Shown piece after piece: positions 27,373-35,124 of a stretch of DNA of 64,000 nt (position 1 is the first letter of the stretch; every line of letters starts with the position of its first letter). Source of the stretch: CAZRGV01 sp964599655 (GTDB lineage: Bacteria; Planctomycetota; Planctomycetia; Isosphaerales; Isosphaeraceae); the NCBI GenBank assembly GCA_964599655.1, contig CAZRGV010000001.1:1-64000 (forward strand). Reading direction: 5' to 3'. The notes under the pieces were generated by a model, which saw nothing but the letters and a program-made list of their open reading frames with translations, made no database searches and was not told where the DNA came from. Both the position numbers and the translations under genes were made by a program.

Positions 27373-28776
27373 TCATGGTGATCGCCAGGCGGTCACTGGT
27401 CGAACGTCGACGGACGACGGGACCCGATCGCGAGGGACCAGGGTTGGCCAGTATCCGAACGCGGGGCGAGGCGAAGGTCGGCCGGTGGCGTATCCGGCCA
27501 GGCCGGGCGGGCCCGATGTGATGAGCGGGGCGAGTTCCCTGCAAAAGCGTTCGACCGCCTCGCGCCGTGGGTCGCGGACGGAAATCCGGAGCATCACCTC
27601 GAACGGTGGGGATTCCGGCCTCAAGACGCCGGGCACCACATCCCCCGCGCCAAGGCACTCGACCAGCGAGTCGGCCAGGTCGAAACCAGCGCGGCGGACG
27701 CGCTCCAGCACGATTTGCCCCGAGGCTCGGGCCTTGGCCTCGGCGTTGCGGCCGACGACGGCCAGCATGCCCGAGGCCGTCCAGCCGTCTCGGTAGACGG
27801 CCGAGACCTTGAGCGAGTCGCCAGGAGGTCGCCCCGAGGCGCCCGAAATAGCGACGCGATCGGGTCCGACCTGGCTCAGCTCGACGGTGGTCAGATCGAC
27901 ATCAATGTCGGGTGTCTTGTAGCTCGATGGGTCGCCGATCTCGTAAACGAGCTGCTCGGCCACGTTGGGCACGGCGACCTGCCCGCCCGAGCCGTCGGGC
28001 TTGGTGATCACCGACGAGCCGTCCGGAGCGATCTCGGCCACCGGATAGCCGACTCCGGCCAGGTCGTCGAGCTCGTCCCACCGGTGCCAGAGTCCGCCCG
28101 TAACCTGGGCGCCGCATTCGATCAGGTGGCCAGCGACCGTGGCACCCGCCAGCCTTGGCCAGTCGTTCCAGACCCAGCCGAAGGCGGCGACCGCCGGCCC
28201 AAGCGTCAAGGACGCGTCGGCCACGCGACCCGTGACGATCACCTGGGCTCCGCCTTGAATCGCTTCGGTAATTGGTCGGGCTCCAAGATACGCGTTGGCG
28301 CAAACGAGGCGATCGGCGACCTCGGTGATCGGCCGCCCGGTTTCCATATGAGAGAGGTCGACCCCCTCGGCGATCCAGCCAGGAATTCGTCCGAGAAGAT
28401 CGTCGCCGGTGACAACGCCAATGGTCGTGTCGCGGTCCATGGACTTTGTAAGAACCTCGGCGCATCTCGCGGCGCACGAGGGTGGATTCAGGCCCCCGGC
28501 GTTGGTCACGACCAGCAAGTCGGGTTGCGCGCGGATCCACGGCGCGAGGCGGCCGAGAACCTCGGGAAAGTCCGTCACATAGCCGGCACTCGGGTCCTTC
28601 GACCGAAGATGCGCCAGAATCGCCATCGTGAGCTCGGCGAGGTATTCGAGCGTGAGCGCGTCGAGCCGGGTCGATCCAACGAGCGTTGTCGGCGCATCGA
28701 CGCAATCACCCCAAAAACCCGCGCCATTGCCGATCCGGTACGGATTGCGGACCGCGTTTTCCGACTCGCGTGTCAT
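27373..28776 (-). CDS. AtuA family protein (DUF1446)
   Basis: A 467-residue protein with the DUF1446 signatures IGNGAGFWGDCVDAP, LVVTNAGGLNPPSCA, VTGDDLLGRIP, ANAYLGARPITEAIQGGAQV and VTGRVADASLTLGP. AtuA is needed for acyclic terpene utilisation in Pseudomonas, though its reaction is not settled. Related proteins also occur beside branched-chain or leucine degradation genes. Here it sits between RidA and the small AtuA-like subunit, in the same order as in other bacteria. It starts at ATG 28776, 15 bases after the RidA stop. Cytoplasmic. Confidence 0.87.
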   Translation of the reverse strand: MTRESENAVRNPYRIGNGAGFWGDCVDAPTTLVGSTRLDALTLEYLAELTMAILAHLRSKDPSAGYVTDFPEVLGRLAPWIRAQPDLLVVTNAGGLNPPSCAARCAEVLTKSMDRDTTIGVVTGDDLLGRIPGWIAEGVDLSHMETGRPITEVADRLVCANAYLGARPITEAIQGGAQVIVTGRVADASLTLGPAVAAFGWVWNDWPRLAGATVAGHLIECGAQVTGGLWHRWDELDDLAGVGYPVAEIAPDGSSVITKPDGSGGQVAVPNVAEQLVYEIGDPSSYKTPDIDVDLTTVELSQVGPDRVAISGASGRPPGDSLKVSAVYRDGWTASGMLAVVGRNAEAKARASGQIVLERVRRAGFDLADSLVECLGAGDVVPGVLRPESPPFEVMLRISVRDPRREAVERFCRELAPLITSGPPGLAGYATGRPSPRPAFGYWPTLVPRDRVPSSVDVRPVTAWRSP

Positions 28777-28791
28777 CCTTCGTCTCCCGGC

Positions 28792-29190
28792 TCAGAGCTG
28801 CAACTCTTCCACGATGGCCTCGGCCTCGATCTCGACGAGCATCTTCGGATCGATCAACCGGCTGACCTCGACCATCGTCGACGCGGGGCGGATCTCACCG
28901 AAGACCTGGCCATGGGCACGGCCGATCGGCTCCCAGTCGAGGATATTGGTGACATAGATGCGTGTTCGAACGACGTCGGCCAAGCTGGCTCCCGCCTGCT
29001 GGAGCGCCGCCTGAATGTTTTCGAGGGTTTGAATCGTTTGCGCGAACGGATCGCCCTCTCCGACAACTTCGCCGTTCTCGTCCGTGGCCGTGGTTCCCGA
29101 AACCTGGACATGCATGCCCACGCGGACCGCCCTCGAATACCCGACGTACGCCTCCCACTTCGTGCCCGAAGAAACCAATTCCCTTGACAT
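28792..29190 (-). CDS. RidA family reactive-intermediate deaminase
   Basis: A 132-residue Rid-family protein. The catalytic arginine is in VVRTRIYVTN (about residue 88-90), and VEIEAEAIVEEL is the typical C-terminus. RidA members hydrolyse enamines and imines made by PLP enzymes; others act on keto or enol intermediates. Its place inside an acyl-CoA cluster suggests a pathway-specific member, but the substrate cannot be read from sequence. ATG 29190 has a good AGGAGAT site. A 180-base gap separates it from the carboxyltransferase gene upstream. Confidence 0.88.
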   Translation of the reverse strand: MSRELVSSGTKWEAYVGYSRAVRVGMHVQVSGTTATDENGEVVGEGDPFAQTIQTLENIQAALQQAGASLADVVRTRIYVTNILDWEPIGRAHGQVFGEIRPASTMVEVSRLIDPKMLVEIEAEAIVEELQL

Positions 29191-29370
29191 CTTTTATCTC
29201 CTCTCCGAGGTGAAATCCGGCTGTGGGCGAAAGGGCCGCAAGAGGGGAATCGATCGCGATCGTCGGCCGCGAAGCCTGGTCGACCGTAGGCGATCCTGGG
29301 TGCTCAAAGACTCCTGTTAGTCCTCATAACCTATCAGGTTGGTACGATAGTTTGAACAGACATAGTTTTG

Positions 29371-31014
29371 TTAGACCTGAAATACACCGAGCGGGAAGCC
29401 AGCCACCGCGCGTTTCCTGGTGGCGATGTCGAAGGCGATCGCGAGGATCTCGCGAGTTTGCGCGGGATGGATGATGGCGTCGATCCAGCCCCTCGCGGCG
29501 GCGTAGCGAATGTCGGTTTCGCGGTCGTATCGCTGGCGAAGGTCCTCGCCGATCCGGGCCATCTCGGCTTCGTCAACGGTCTTCCCCTGCCGTTTGAGGG
29601 CGGCGACCTGGATATCGAGCATCGTGCTGGCCGCCTGCTGACCACCCATCACCGCGTAGCGGGCGCCCGGCCAGGCGAAGAGGAAGCGGGGGTCGAACGC
29701 CTTGCCGCAGAGCGCGTAATGGCCGGCGCCGAAGGAGTGGCCGACGAGGAGCGTGATTTTGGGGACCACGCTGTTGCTCACGGCGTTGACCAGCTTGGCC
29801 CCGCACCGGATGATGCCCGAGCGTTCGGCGTCGCGGCCCACGTCGAAGCCATTGACGTCCTGAATGAACAGCAGGGGAAGGCGGCTCTGATTGCATTCCA
29901 GCACGAATCGCGCCGCCTTGTCGGCACTGTCGGAGTAAATGACCCCGCCGAACTGGAACGGGCCGCCCGTGGCCGGTCGAAAGCGGAGGCGCTGATTCGC
30001 GACGACTCCGAGCGCGATCCCCGCGATCCGGGCGAAACCGCAGGCGAGTGTCTGTCCGTATTCGGGCCGATACTCGTCGAATCGGCCGCCATCGAGGATC
30101 GTGGCCAGCAGGTCGCGGACGTCGTACTGGGCGCTCGGATCGGTCTTGACGATCTGAAAGATGGCCTCACCGGGCCGGGCGGGCGGCTCCGCCACGGCTC
30201 TGGCCTCGGAGCTCGGATCGGGCGGGAGCAACGCGATGAGGCGTCGGAGCCGAGCCAGACAGGCGTCGTCGTTCGGTTCGCGATAGTCGACGGTTCCGCT
30301 GATTGCGGCATGCATGGCGGCCCCGCCAAGCTCCTCGTGCGAGACATCCTGGCCGATGGCCGCCTTGACCAGAGCCGGGCCCGCCAGGTAGAGCCCCGAG
30401 CCTTCAGTCATCAACACAGTATCACATAATACAGGTAGGTATGCTCCTCCCGCGACGCAGTTTCCCATGATCGCGGCGAACTGTGGGATTCCCATCGCTG
30501 AGAGGACGGCGTTGTTGCGGAAGATCCGGCCGAAGTCGTCCTCGTCGGGAAAGACCTCGTCCTGCATCGGCAGGAAGACACCCGAGGAGTCCACGAGGTA
30601 AACGAGCGGCAGGTGGTTGTCGCTCGCGATACGCTGCGCGCGAAGGACCTTCTTGATGGTCATCGGGAAGAACGCGCCCGCCTTCACCGTCGCATCGTTG
30701 GCGACGATCATCACCCGACGGCCTTCCACCTGTCCGACGCCTGTGACGACTCCCGCGGACGGTGCGCCGCCCCACTCTTCGTACATGCCATAACCGGCCC
30801 ACAAACCCAGTTCCAGAAACGGCGACGCGGGATCGATCAGGGTGTGGATCCGTTCTCGAGCGGTCTTGCGGCCCTTCTCGTGCTGCCGCTGAATCGCATC
30901 CGGCCCGCCACCTTCCTTGATCGTCTCGGCTTCCGCCATGACGAGGGCGGTCGATTCCCTCAGGTCGGGCTCGGAAGGTCGGCGAAACGCGCGGCGGGTC
31001 TCGGCAGTCGTCAC
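29371..31014 (-). CDS. Acyl-CoA carboxylase, carboxyltransferase (beta) subunit, MccB/AtuC type
   Basis: A 547-residue carboxyltransferase that transfers CO2 from carboxybiotin to an acyl-CoA. The N domain has GRKTARERIHTLIDPASPFL, VIVANDATVKAGAFFPMTIK-like sequence and GNCVAGGAYLPVLCD. The C domain has LLVGHSFGAGHYALCGKAFD and WPGARYAVMGGQQAAS, most like methylcrotonyl- and geranyl-CoA carboxylases rather than propionyl- or acetyl-CoA enzymes. The partner biotin carboxylase/biotin carrier gene is not in the window. It heads the catabolic cluster, 72 bases after the secreted peptidase gene. Confidence 0.9.
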   Translation of the reverse strand: MTTAETRRAFRRPSEPDLRESTALVMAEAETIKEGGGPDAIQRQHEKGRKTARERIHTLIDPASPFLELGLWAGYGMYEEWGGAPSAGVVTGVGQVEGRRVMIVANDATVKAGAFFPMTIKKVLRAQRIASDNHLPLVYLVDSSGVFLPMQDEVFPDEDDFGRIFRNNAVLSAMGIPQFAAIMGNCVAGGAYLPVLCDTVLMTEGSGLYLAGPALVKAAIGQDVSHEELGGAAMHAAISGTVDYREPNDDACLARLRRLIALLPPDPSSEARAVAEPPARPGEAIFQIVKTDPSAQYDVRDLLATILDGGRFDEYRPEYGQTLACGFARIAGIALGVVANQRLRFRPATGGPFQFGGVIYSDSADKAARFVLECNQSRLPLLFIQDVNGFDVGRDAERSGIIRCGAKLVNAVSNSVVPKITLLVGHSFGAGHYALCGKAFDPRFLFAWPGARYAVMGGQQAASTMLDIQVAALKRQGKTVDEAEMARIGEDLRQRYDRETDIRYAAARGWIDAIIHPAQTREILAIAFDIATRKRAVAGFPLGVFQV

Positions 31015-31086
31015 GGTGTCAACCTCGTTTCTTGAGAACGTGAGGCGGGAGTCCGGGGACGCTCGACCAATTTGGGCCTGTGGCTG

Positions 31087-32019
31087 TCATGGCGAGTTCC
31101 GAGGTCCGTGGGGTTCCCTTGGGTCTTTCTCTCCGGGCGGTTGGTTGTTCGAATCGGGGCTGGCCGGGGCTGTTTCCCTCACGGCCGAATTGCGGGTGGT
31201 CCCCCTATTTCGATTGCCACTGTAAACGTCCGCGAGGAAGTCGTACGCGGGCGGACAGACACGAGCCAGTTGCGTTGAGGAGCAGAAGTAAGGGTTCGTA
31301 TCAAAAAAGGCCTGGGTCAGCTCGGCGAAGAACTCGTCTTCACTGGTCGTTGCGTACTTCTTGCCGAAAAGCTTCCGGTCCATCGCGGCCTGGTAGATCG
31401 CCTTCCAGGCCTCCCGTTTCGATTCAGTGAGCCCGCATTGATGGACCACGTGCCCGAACTCGTGATGCAGCGCGCTATCGAGCTTGGGGAGGAGCCGCAG
31501 GATGTCGTCCTCCCCGATGGCCAGCATGGGATGCTGTCGCAGGTTGTCGCTCACGAAGCAACCGCGGAGTTCCTCGTAACGTTGCTGAAACGCATTTCTC
31601 TGCCCGGCGAGATGACGGAACCCGGGAAGCGCCGTGAGCCGAGTGTTCAGTGGAATGATCACAATTTGAAGTCGCGACTTCGCCAGCCGGTCGATGACCT
31701 CGGGATCGGCCTCCTTGAGAATTCGGAGGATCTTGGACTTTGCCGACACCAGCGCGGCGGGCCTTGCTTCTCTGGGTGCCTTGATCAGGATCGAACCGCC
31801 AGGGAACGTCAGCTCGAGGCGAAGCGGGTAGAACGCGTCTTCCGGTTTCGAATGGTCCTCGGTTGGCTTCGGCTCCTCGGGACGCGTCACGACATCAGGC
31901 GATTTCGGGGGTTGGTCCTGCGCGGAGGAGTGAGAGGGGCCAAGGGCACTTTTCTCGAAGGCGAGCACGAGCAGAAGCGCGGCCATGAGCCGTGGAACGA
32001 GAAGATCACATCTGCTCAT
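31087..32019 (-). CDS. Secreted zinc metallopeptidase-like protein (HEFGH, lethal-factor-like fold)
   Basis: A 310-residue protein with a signal peptide (MSRCDLLVPRLMAALLLVLA). A Pro/Glu-rich linker follows, then a peptidase-like domain with the zinc motif HHEFGHVVH (about 186-194). The third ligand candidate is the Glu in EDEFFAELTQAFFDTNP. This gluzincin arrangement resembles the anthrax-lethal-factor-like (ATLF-like) family found in planctomycetes. The Ser/Asn/Pro-rich tail looks disordered. Substrate unknown. It lies between carbonic anhydrase and the carboxyltransferase without an obvious link to either. Confidence 0.7.
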   Translation of the reverse strand: MSRCDLLVPRLMAALLLVLAFEKSALGPSHSSAQDQPPKSPDVVTRPEEPKPTEDHSKPEDAFYPLRLELTFPGGSILIKAPREARPAALVSAKSKILRILKEADPEVIDRLAKSRLQIVIIPLNTRLTALPGFRHLAGQRNAFQQRYEELRGCFVSDNLRQHPMLAIGEDDILRLLPKLDSALHHEFGHVVHQCGLTESKREAWKAIYQAAMDRKLFGKKYATTSEDEFFAELTQAFFDTNPYFCSSTQLARVCPPAYDFLADVYSGNRNRGTTRNSAVRETAPASPDSNNQPPGEKDPREPHGPRNSP

Positions 32020-32054
32020 GATCTCAACCTCCGATGATCCCGCGGACCTCAGGC

Positions 32055-33032
32055 TTAGGGTGTTGCTGGAATCCTCAGACCGGCCACGATTTCGATGGCC
32101 AGGGCGCGAAGTTCTTCGAGATTCGACGGTGGCGGACCGAACTGGCTCAGGAGCGTTTCCTCACTCTTGTCGTGCGGCTTCGACCGGATGCGAAGATCGT
32201 TCGGATCAAAGACGCCGTACACGACGCCGACGTTATCCGCGATTTCCGACCCCTGGCGGTCGACCCAGGCGCGGAGGTCGTGCGCGACCCAGGCGGCGTT
32301 GAGATAGACGACGAGTTCGACCATCGGCAGCAGGTTGGCCGGGTCGACGGCGGCGCCAGCGCCGTGGATCTCGTCGAACGCCTCGGCCCCGATGAAGACC
32401 GAGGGAATCGCGATTCGATGGAGGATCGAGCCGATCGGATCATCGGCCCAGGGGGAATCGAGGGCGCCTCGCTCGAAGGCTCGGATCGTCGCCCGCACGG
32501 CGCCACAACCGCGATGACCGAGCGCGACGACCAGTTTCAGGTTTCTTGGCCGGGTCGGGCTCTCCGGCACGAAGTTCGTCAGGGCATAGAGCAGGCTGCC
32601 AACGCATTCCTTCGCCAGCACGTTGCCCGCCACGCGGATGTTGAAGAGATCGTTGAATTCCTGGCCGAAGAGGATTTCCGTCGGAACCCTGGCATCAGCA
32701 CAACCGACGATGACCGCGTAGGGCATTTGCACCGGGAGTCCGTCCTCGCCCTTTGGGTTGCCCTCGGCTTCCAGCGCGCTGAGATCGACAACCTGCGAGG
32801 TCAGACCTGATGGGTAACCATGCTGTTTGCATGCCTCGTAAAAGTGGATGATTTTCTGATTGCCTTTTCGGAGGTAGTCCACGGCTTCCTGCCAATCTCT
32901 GGGTGCGAAGAACGGTTTGGGCCGGTTGGGCTGGTAGCGATAGACGAAGTCGATGGGGGACGGAGACGCGAGCGGCCCGGCCGACGCCTCCCGATCGGGC
33001 CTCGGTGAATTCGCGTCGCGACGATGGCTCAT
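32055..33032 (-). CDS. Beta-class carbonic anhydrase
   Basis: This enzyme interconverts CO2 and bicarbonate. The 325-residue protein has the zinc ligands Cys-Asp/Arg in VGCADARVPTEILFGQ and His-Cys in ALGHRGCGAVRAT. It is longer than usual (about 220 residues) because of an N-terminal extension of about 60 residues and an insertion between the two motifs. Bicarbonate could serve the acyl-CoA carboxylase downstream, but this is only suggested by proximity. No signal peptide is seen. It starts at ATG 33032. Confidence 0.88.
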   Translation of the reverse strand: MSHRRDANSPRPDREASAGPLASPSPIDFVYRYQPNRPKPFFAPRDWQEAVDYLRKGNQKIIHFYEACKQHGYPSGLTSQVVDLSALEAEGNPKGEDGLPVQMPYAVIVGCADARVPTEILFGQEFNDLFNIRVAGNVLAKECVGSLLYALTNFVPESPTRPRNLKLVVALGHRGCGAVRATIRAFERGALDSPWADDPIGSILHRIAIPSVFIGAEAFDEIHGAGAAVDPANLLPMVELVVYLNAAWVAHDLRAWVDRQGSEIADNVGVVYGVFDPNDLRIRSKPHDKSEETLLSQFGPPPSNLEELRALAIEIVAGLRIPATP

Positions 33033-33108
33033 GGATACCGTCTCTCGTTCAAAGCAATGTCATCGCAAACAACAATGAGTCGCGAATCGCGGAGTCGCGA
33101 ATCGTGGT

Positions 33109-34293
33109 TCAGACGCGTTCGACGATCATCGCGACTGCGTTCCCGCCGCCGAGGCAAAGCGCCGCGCAGCCCAACCGCTCGCCTCGACGCCGCATCGCGT
33201 GGAGCAAGGTTACCAGCACTCGGGCGCCGCTGGCACCGATCGGGTGTCCCAGGGCGATGGCACCGCCTTGCACGTTGACCTTCGACGGGTCGATTTCCAG
33301 GCCTCGAATGCAGCCGAGCATCTGCGAGGCGAACGCCTCGTTGATCTCGAAGAGATCGATCTGATCCGCTCTCAACTCGGCCTTGGCCAGCGCGTTTTTC
33401 ACCGCTCCGATCGGCGCGAGAAATAGATCACGAGGATCGAGGCCGGAGGTCGCCGATGCCAAAATCCGGGCGATTGGGGTGCATCCCGACTCCTCAGCGA
33501 ACGTCTCGGACGCGACGACAAGCATGGCGGCACCATCGCTCAAGGTGGAGGCGTTGCCCGCCGTGACGACGCCATCGGACTTGAATGCCGGAGGGAGCTT
33601 CTCCAGAACCTCGGTGGTTGTGTCGGGCCTAGGGCCCTCGTCGCTGCTGATAATCGTCTGGCCCTTCTTTCCCGAGATCACGACCGGGACAATCTCGGCA
33701 TCGAACCAGCCCGCCTTCTGGGCCTCGACCGCGCGACGCTGGCTCTCGACGGCGAAGGCGTCGAGATCGAGTCGGGAAAGCCCCGTGCACTCGGCGGTGC
33801 GCTCGGCGGCCATACCCATCGGCCAGCCTTCGACGGCGCAGGTCAGGCCGTCGTGAAGCATGGCGTCCACCAGGGTGGCTTCGCCGATCTTCCAGCCGGA
33901 ACGCCCCCCTCGAAGCAAGTGCGGCGCGTTGCTCATACTCTCCGTGCCGCCCGCGAGGACGAGCCGGGCCTCCCCCGCGCGGATCGCTGTCGAGGCGAGC
34001 ATCACGGCCCGAAGGCCGGAACCGCAGACCATGTTGATCGTCAAGGCGCTGGAGGTCGCGGGGATTCCGGCTCCGAGCGCGATCTGTCGAGCAGGAGCCT
34101 GGCCAAGTCCCGCGGAAAGCACATTGCCGACAATTGTCTCATCGACCCGGTCTGGCTCGATACCGGCGCGGGTCAGGGCCTCACGAGCGGCGGCAACCCC
34201 CAGTTCGATCGCCGAGCAACGGGACAGTCCACCGAGGTAACGGCCGATCGGCGTTCGACAGGCCGACAAGATCACGGGGGCATTTCGGGCCAT
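33109..34293 (-). CDS. Acetyl-CoA C-acyltransferase (thiolase II)
   Basis: A 394-residue thiolase. The acyl-binding cysteine is in TINMVCGSGLRAVMLA (about 90). The C-terminal pair is the His in GGAIALGHPIGASGARVL and the Cys in CAALCLGGGNAVAMI. NEAFASQM is also present. It cleaves or forms 3-oxoacyl-CoA such as acetoacetyl-CoA and is a natural last step for a beta-oxidation or leucine-type pathway. ATG 34293 is preferred over 34296 because the GGAGG element is then five bases away. It is upstream of the catabolic cluster on the same strand. Confidence 0.92.
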   Translation of the reverse strand: MARNAPVILSACRTPIGRYLGGLSRCSAIELGVAAAREALTRAGIEPDRVDETIVGNVLSAGLGQAPARQIALGAGIPATSSALTINMVCGSGLRAVMLASTAIRAGEARLVLAGGTESMSNAPHLLRGGRSGWKIGEATLVDAMLHDGLTCAVEGWPMGMAAERTAECTGLSRLDLDAFAVESQRRAVEAQKAGWFDAEIVPVVISGKKGQTIISSDEGPRPDTTTEVLEKLPPAFKSDGVVTAGNASTLSDGAAMLVVASETFAEESGCTPIARILASATSGLDPRDLFLAPIGAVKNALAKAELRADQIDLFEINEAFASQMLGCIRGLEIDPSKVNVQGGAIALGHPIGASGARVLVTLLHAMRRRGERLGCAALCLGGGNAVAMIVERV

Positions 34294-34391
34294 CATAGCC
34301 TCCTTGGCCGAAGACCGGTTTGGAGGAATCGGCCGGAGGGGACGCTACCGCGCGATCCATCCGGAAACAAGGGCAGGACGGGTGTCCCCGC

Positions 34392-34691
34392 TCAGCCTTT
34401 GTCCACGTGAGGCCCTTCGATCAGACCATACGCCACGAGGGCCTTGACGTGTTTGCAGCCGTCGGGGTCAATCCCCTCGCGCCGGAAGACAAAGTCGGGA
34501 CAGTCGCACTCCGGGCCGAAACAGGTCTGAACGACGTCGTACGAGGTCCCGTCGGGCTTTTGAAGTTGGTAGGCCTTCTCCCCCGCGAGTGGGTCGCAAG
34601 GTGACCGACGGATCGAGTAGGATGTCTCGTTGATCACGAGGAACAGACGGGCCTGGGTCACCGTTCGCTTTCGTCGAATGGCTGTAGTCAT
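34392..34691 (-). CDS. Small protein with a SWIM-type zinc finger
   Basis: A 99-residue protein. The C-terminal part reads CDCPDFVFRREGIDPDGCKH followed by VKAL, a SWIM zinc-binding arrangement (CxC...CxH). The N-terminal part has beta-type sequence (TQARLFLVINETSYSIRR). SWIM domains usually bind DNA or protein; here there is no other domain. ATG 34691 is chosen because residues upstream look non-coding. Function unknown. Confidence 0.7.
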   Translation of the reverse strand: MTTAIRRKRTVTQARLFLVINETSYSIRRSPCDPLAGEKAYQLQKPDGTSYDVVQTCFGPECDCPDFVFRREGIDPDGCKHVKALVAYGLIEGPHVDKG

Positions 34692-35124
34692 CGTCGAGAC
34701 CCGATGGACGATTGTTCGAGGACATTTTGGCCCGTTTTTCACCTCATTCAACCACCAAAAATTATAGAGGTCGCTCCTCGCAAATCAAGCGACATAAACT
34801 CAATTTACCAAAAGACTTGCAACTCGATTCTGGACAGATGCATCTTCATTCGGTGTGTGCATCCACACTCGCTGGAAGGTCGATCACGCCCGGGCCGTCG
34901 CGTCTCACCATGACTGAGTGGGATCAAGGATCTGACGGTGAGCGTTGAGGTCGGCGTTGTCGGGGCTTTCGAAGCTTCGGCCGATCTCAAGGCGCCTGGA
35001 GGATCGGGAATCGTGGTTGGTAGGATTGAGGAAGTCGCGACGCGTAACCTGGCACGAGGCTCGTCTTCCCGTTGCGGTCGCTGGCATTTCGAGGCGAGGC
35101 AGGGATTGGTGGAGGAGCCGGGTA
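34692..35124. promoter_or_regulatory. Divergent intergenic region, partly AT-rich
   Basis: 433 bases lie between the SWIM protein and the histidine kinase. Bases about 34745-34860 are AT-rich compared with the surroundings and probably hold both promoters. A plus-strand frame is open from TTG 34945 but looks non-coding before 35125. Confidence 0.35.

Noticed and set aside
34945..35124. A 60-residue N-terminal extension of the histidine kinase
   Set aside because: The residues look non-coding (Arg/Trp-rich), whereas TTG 35125 has a GGAGGAG site at the right distance and begins just before the PAS domain.
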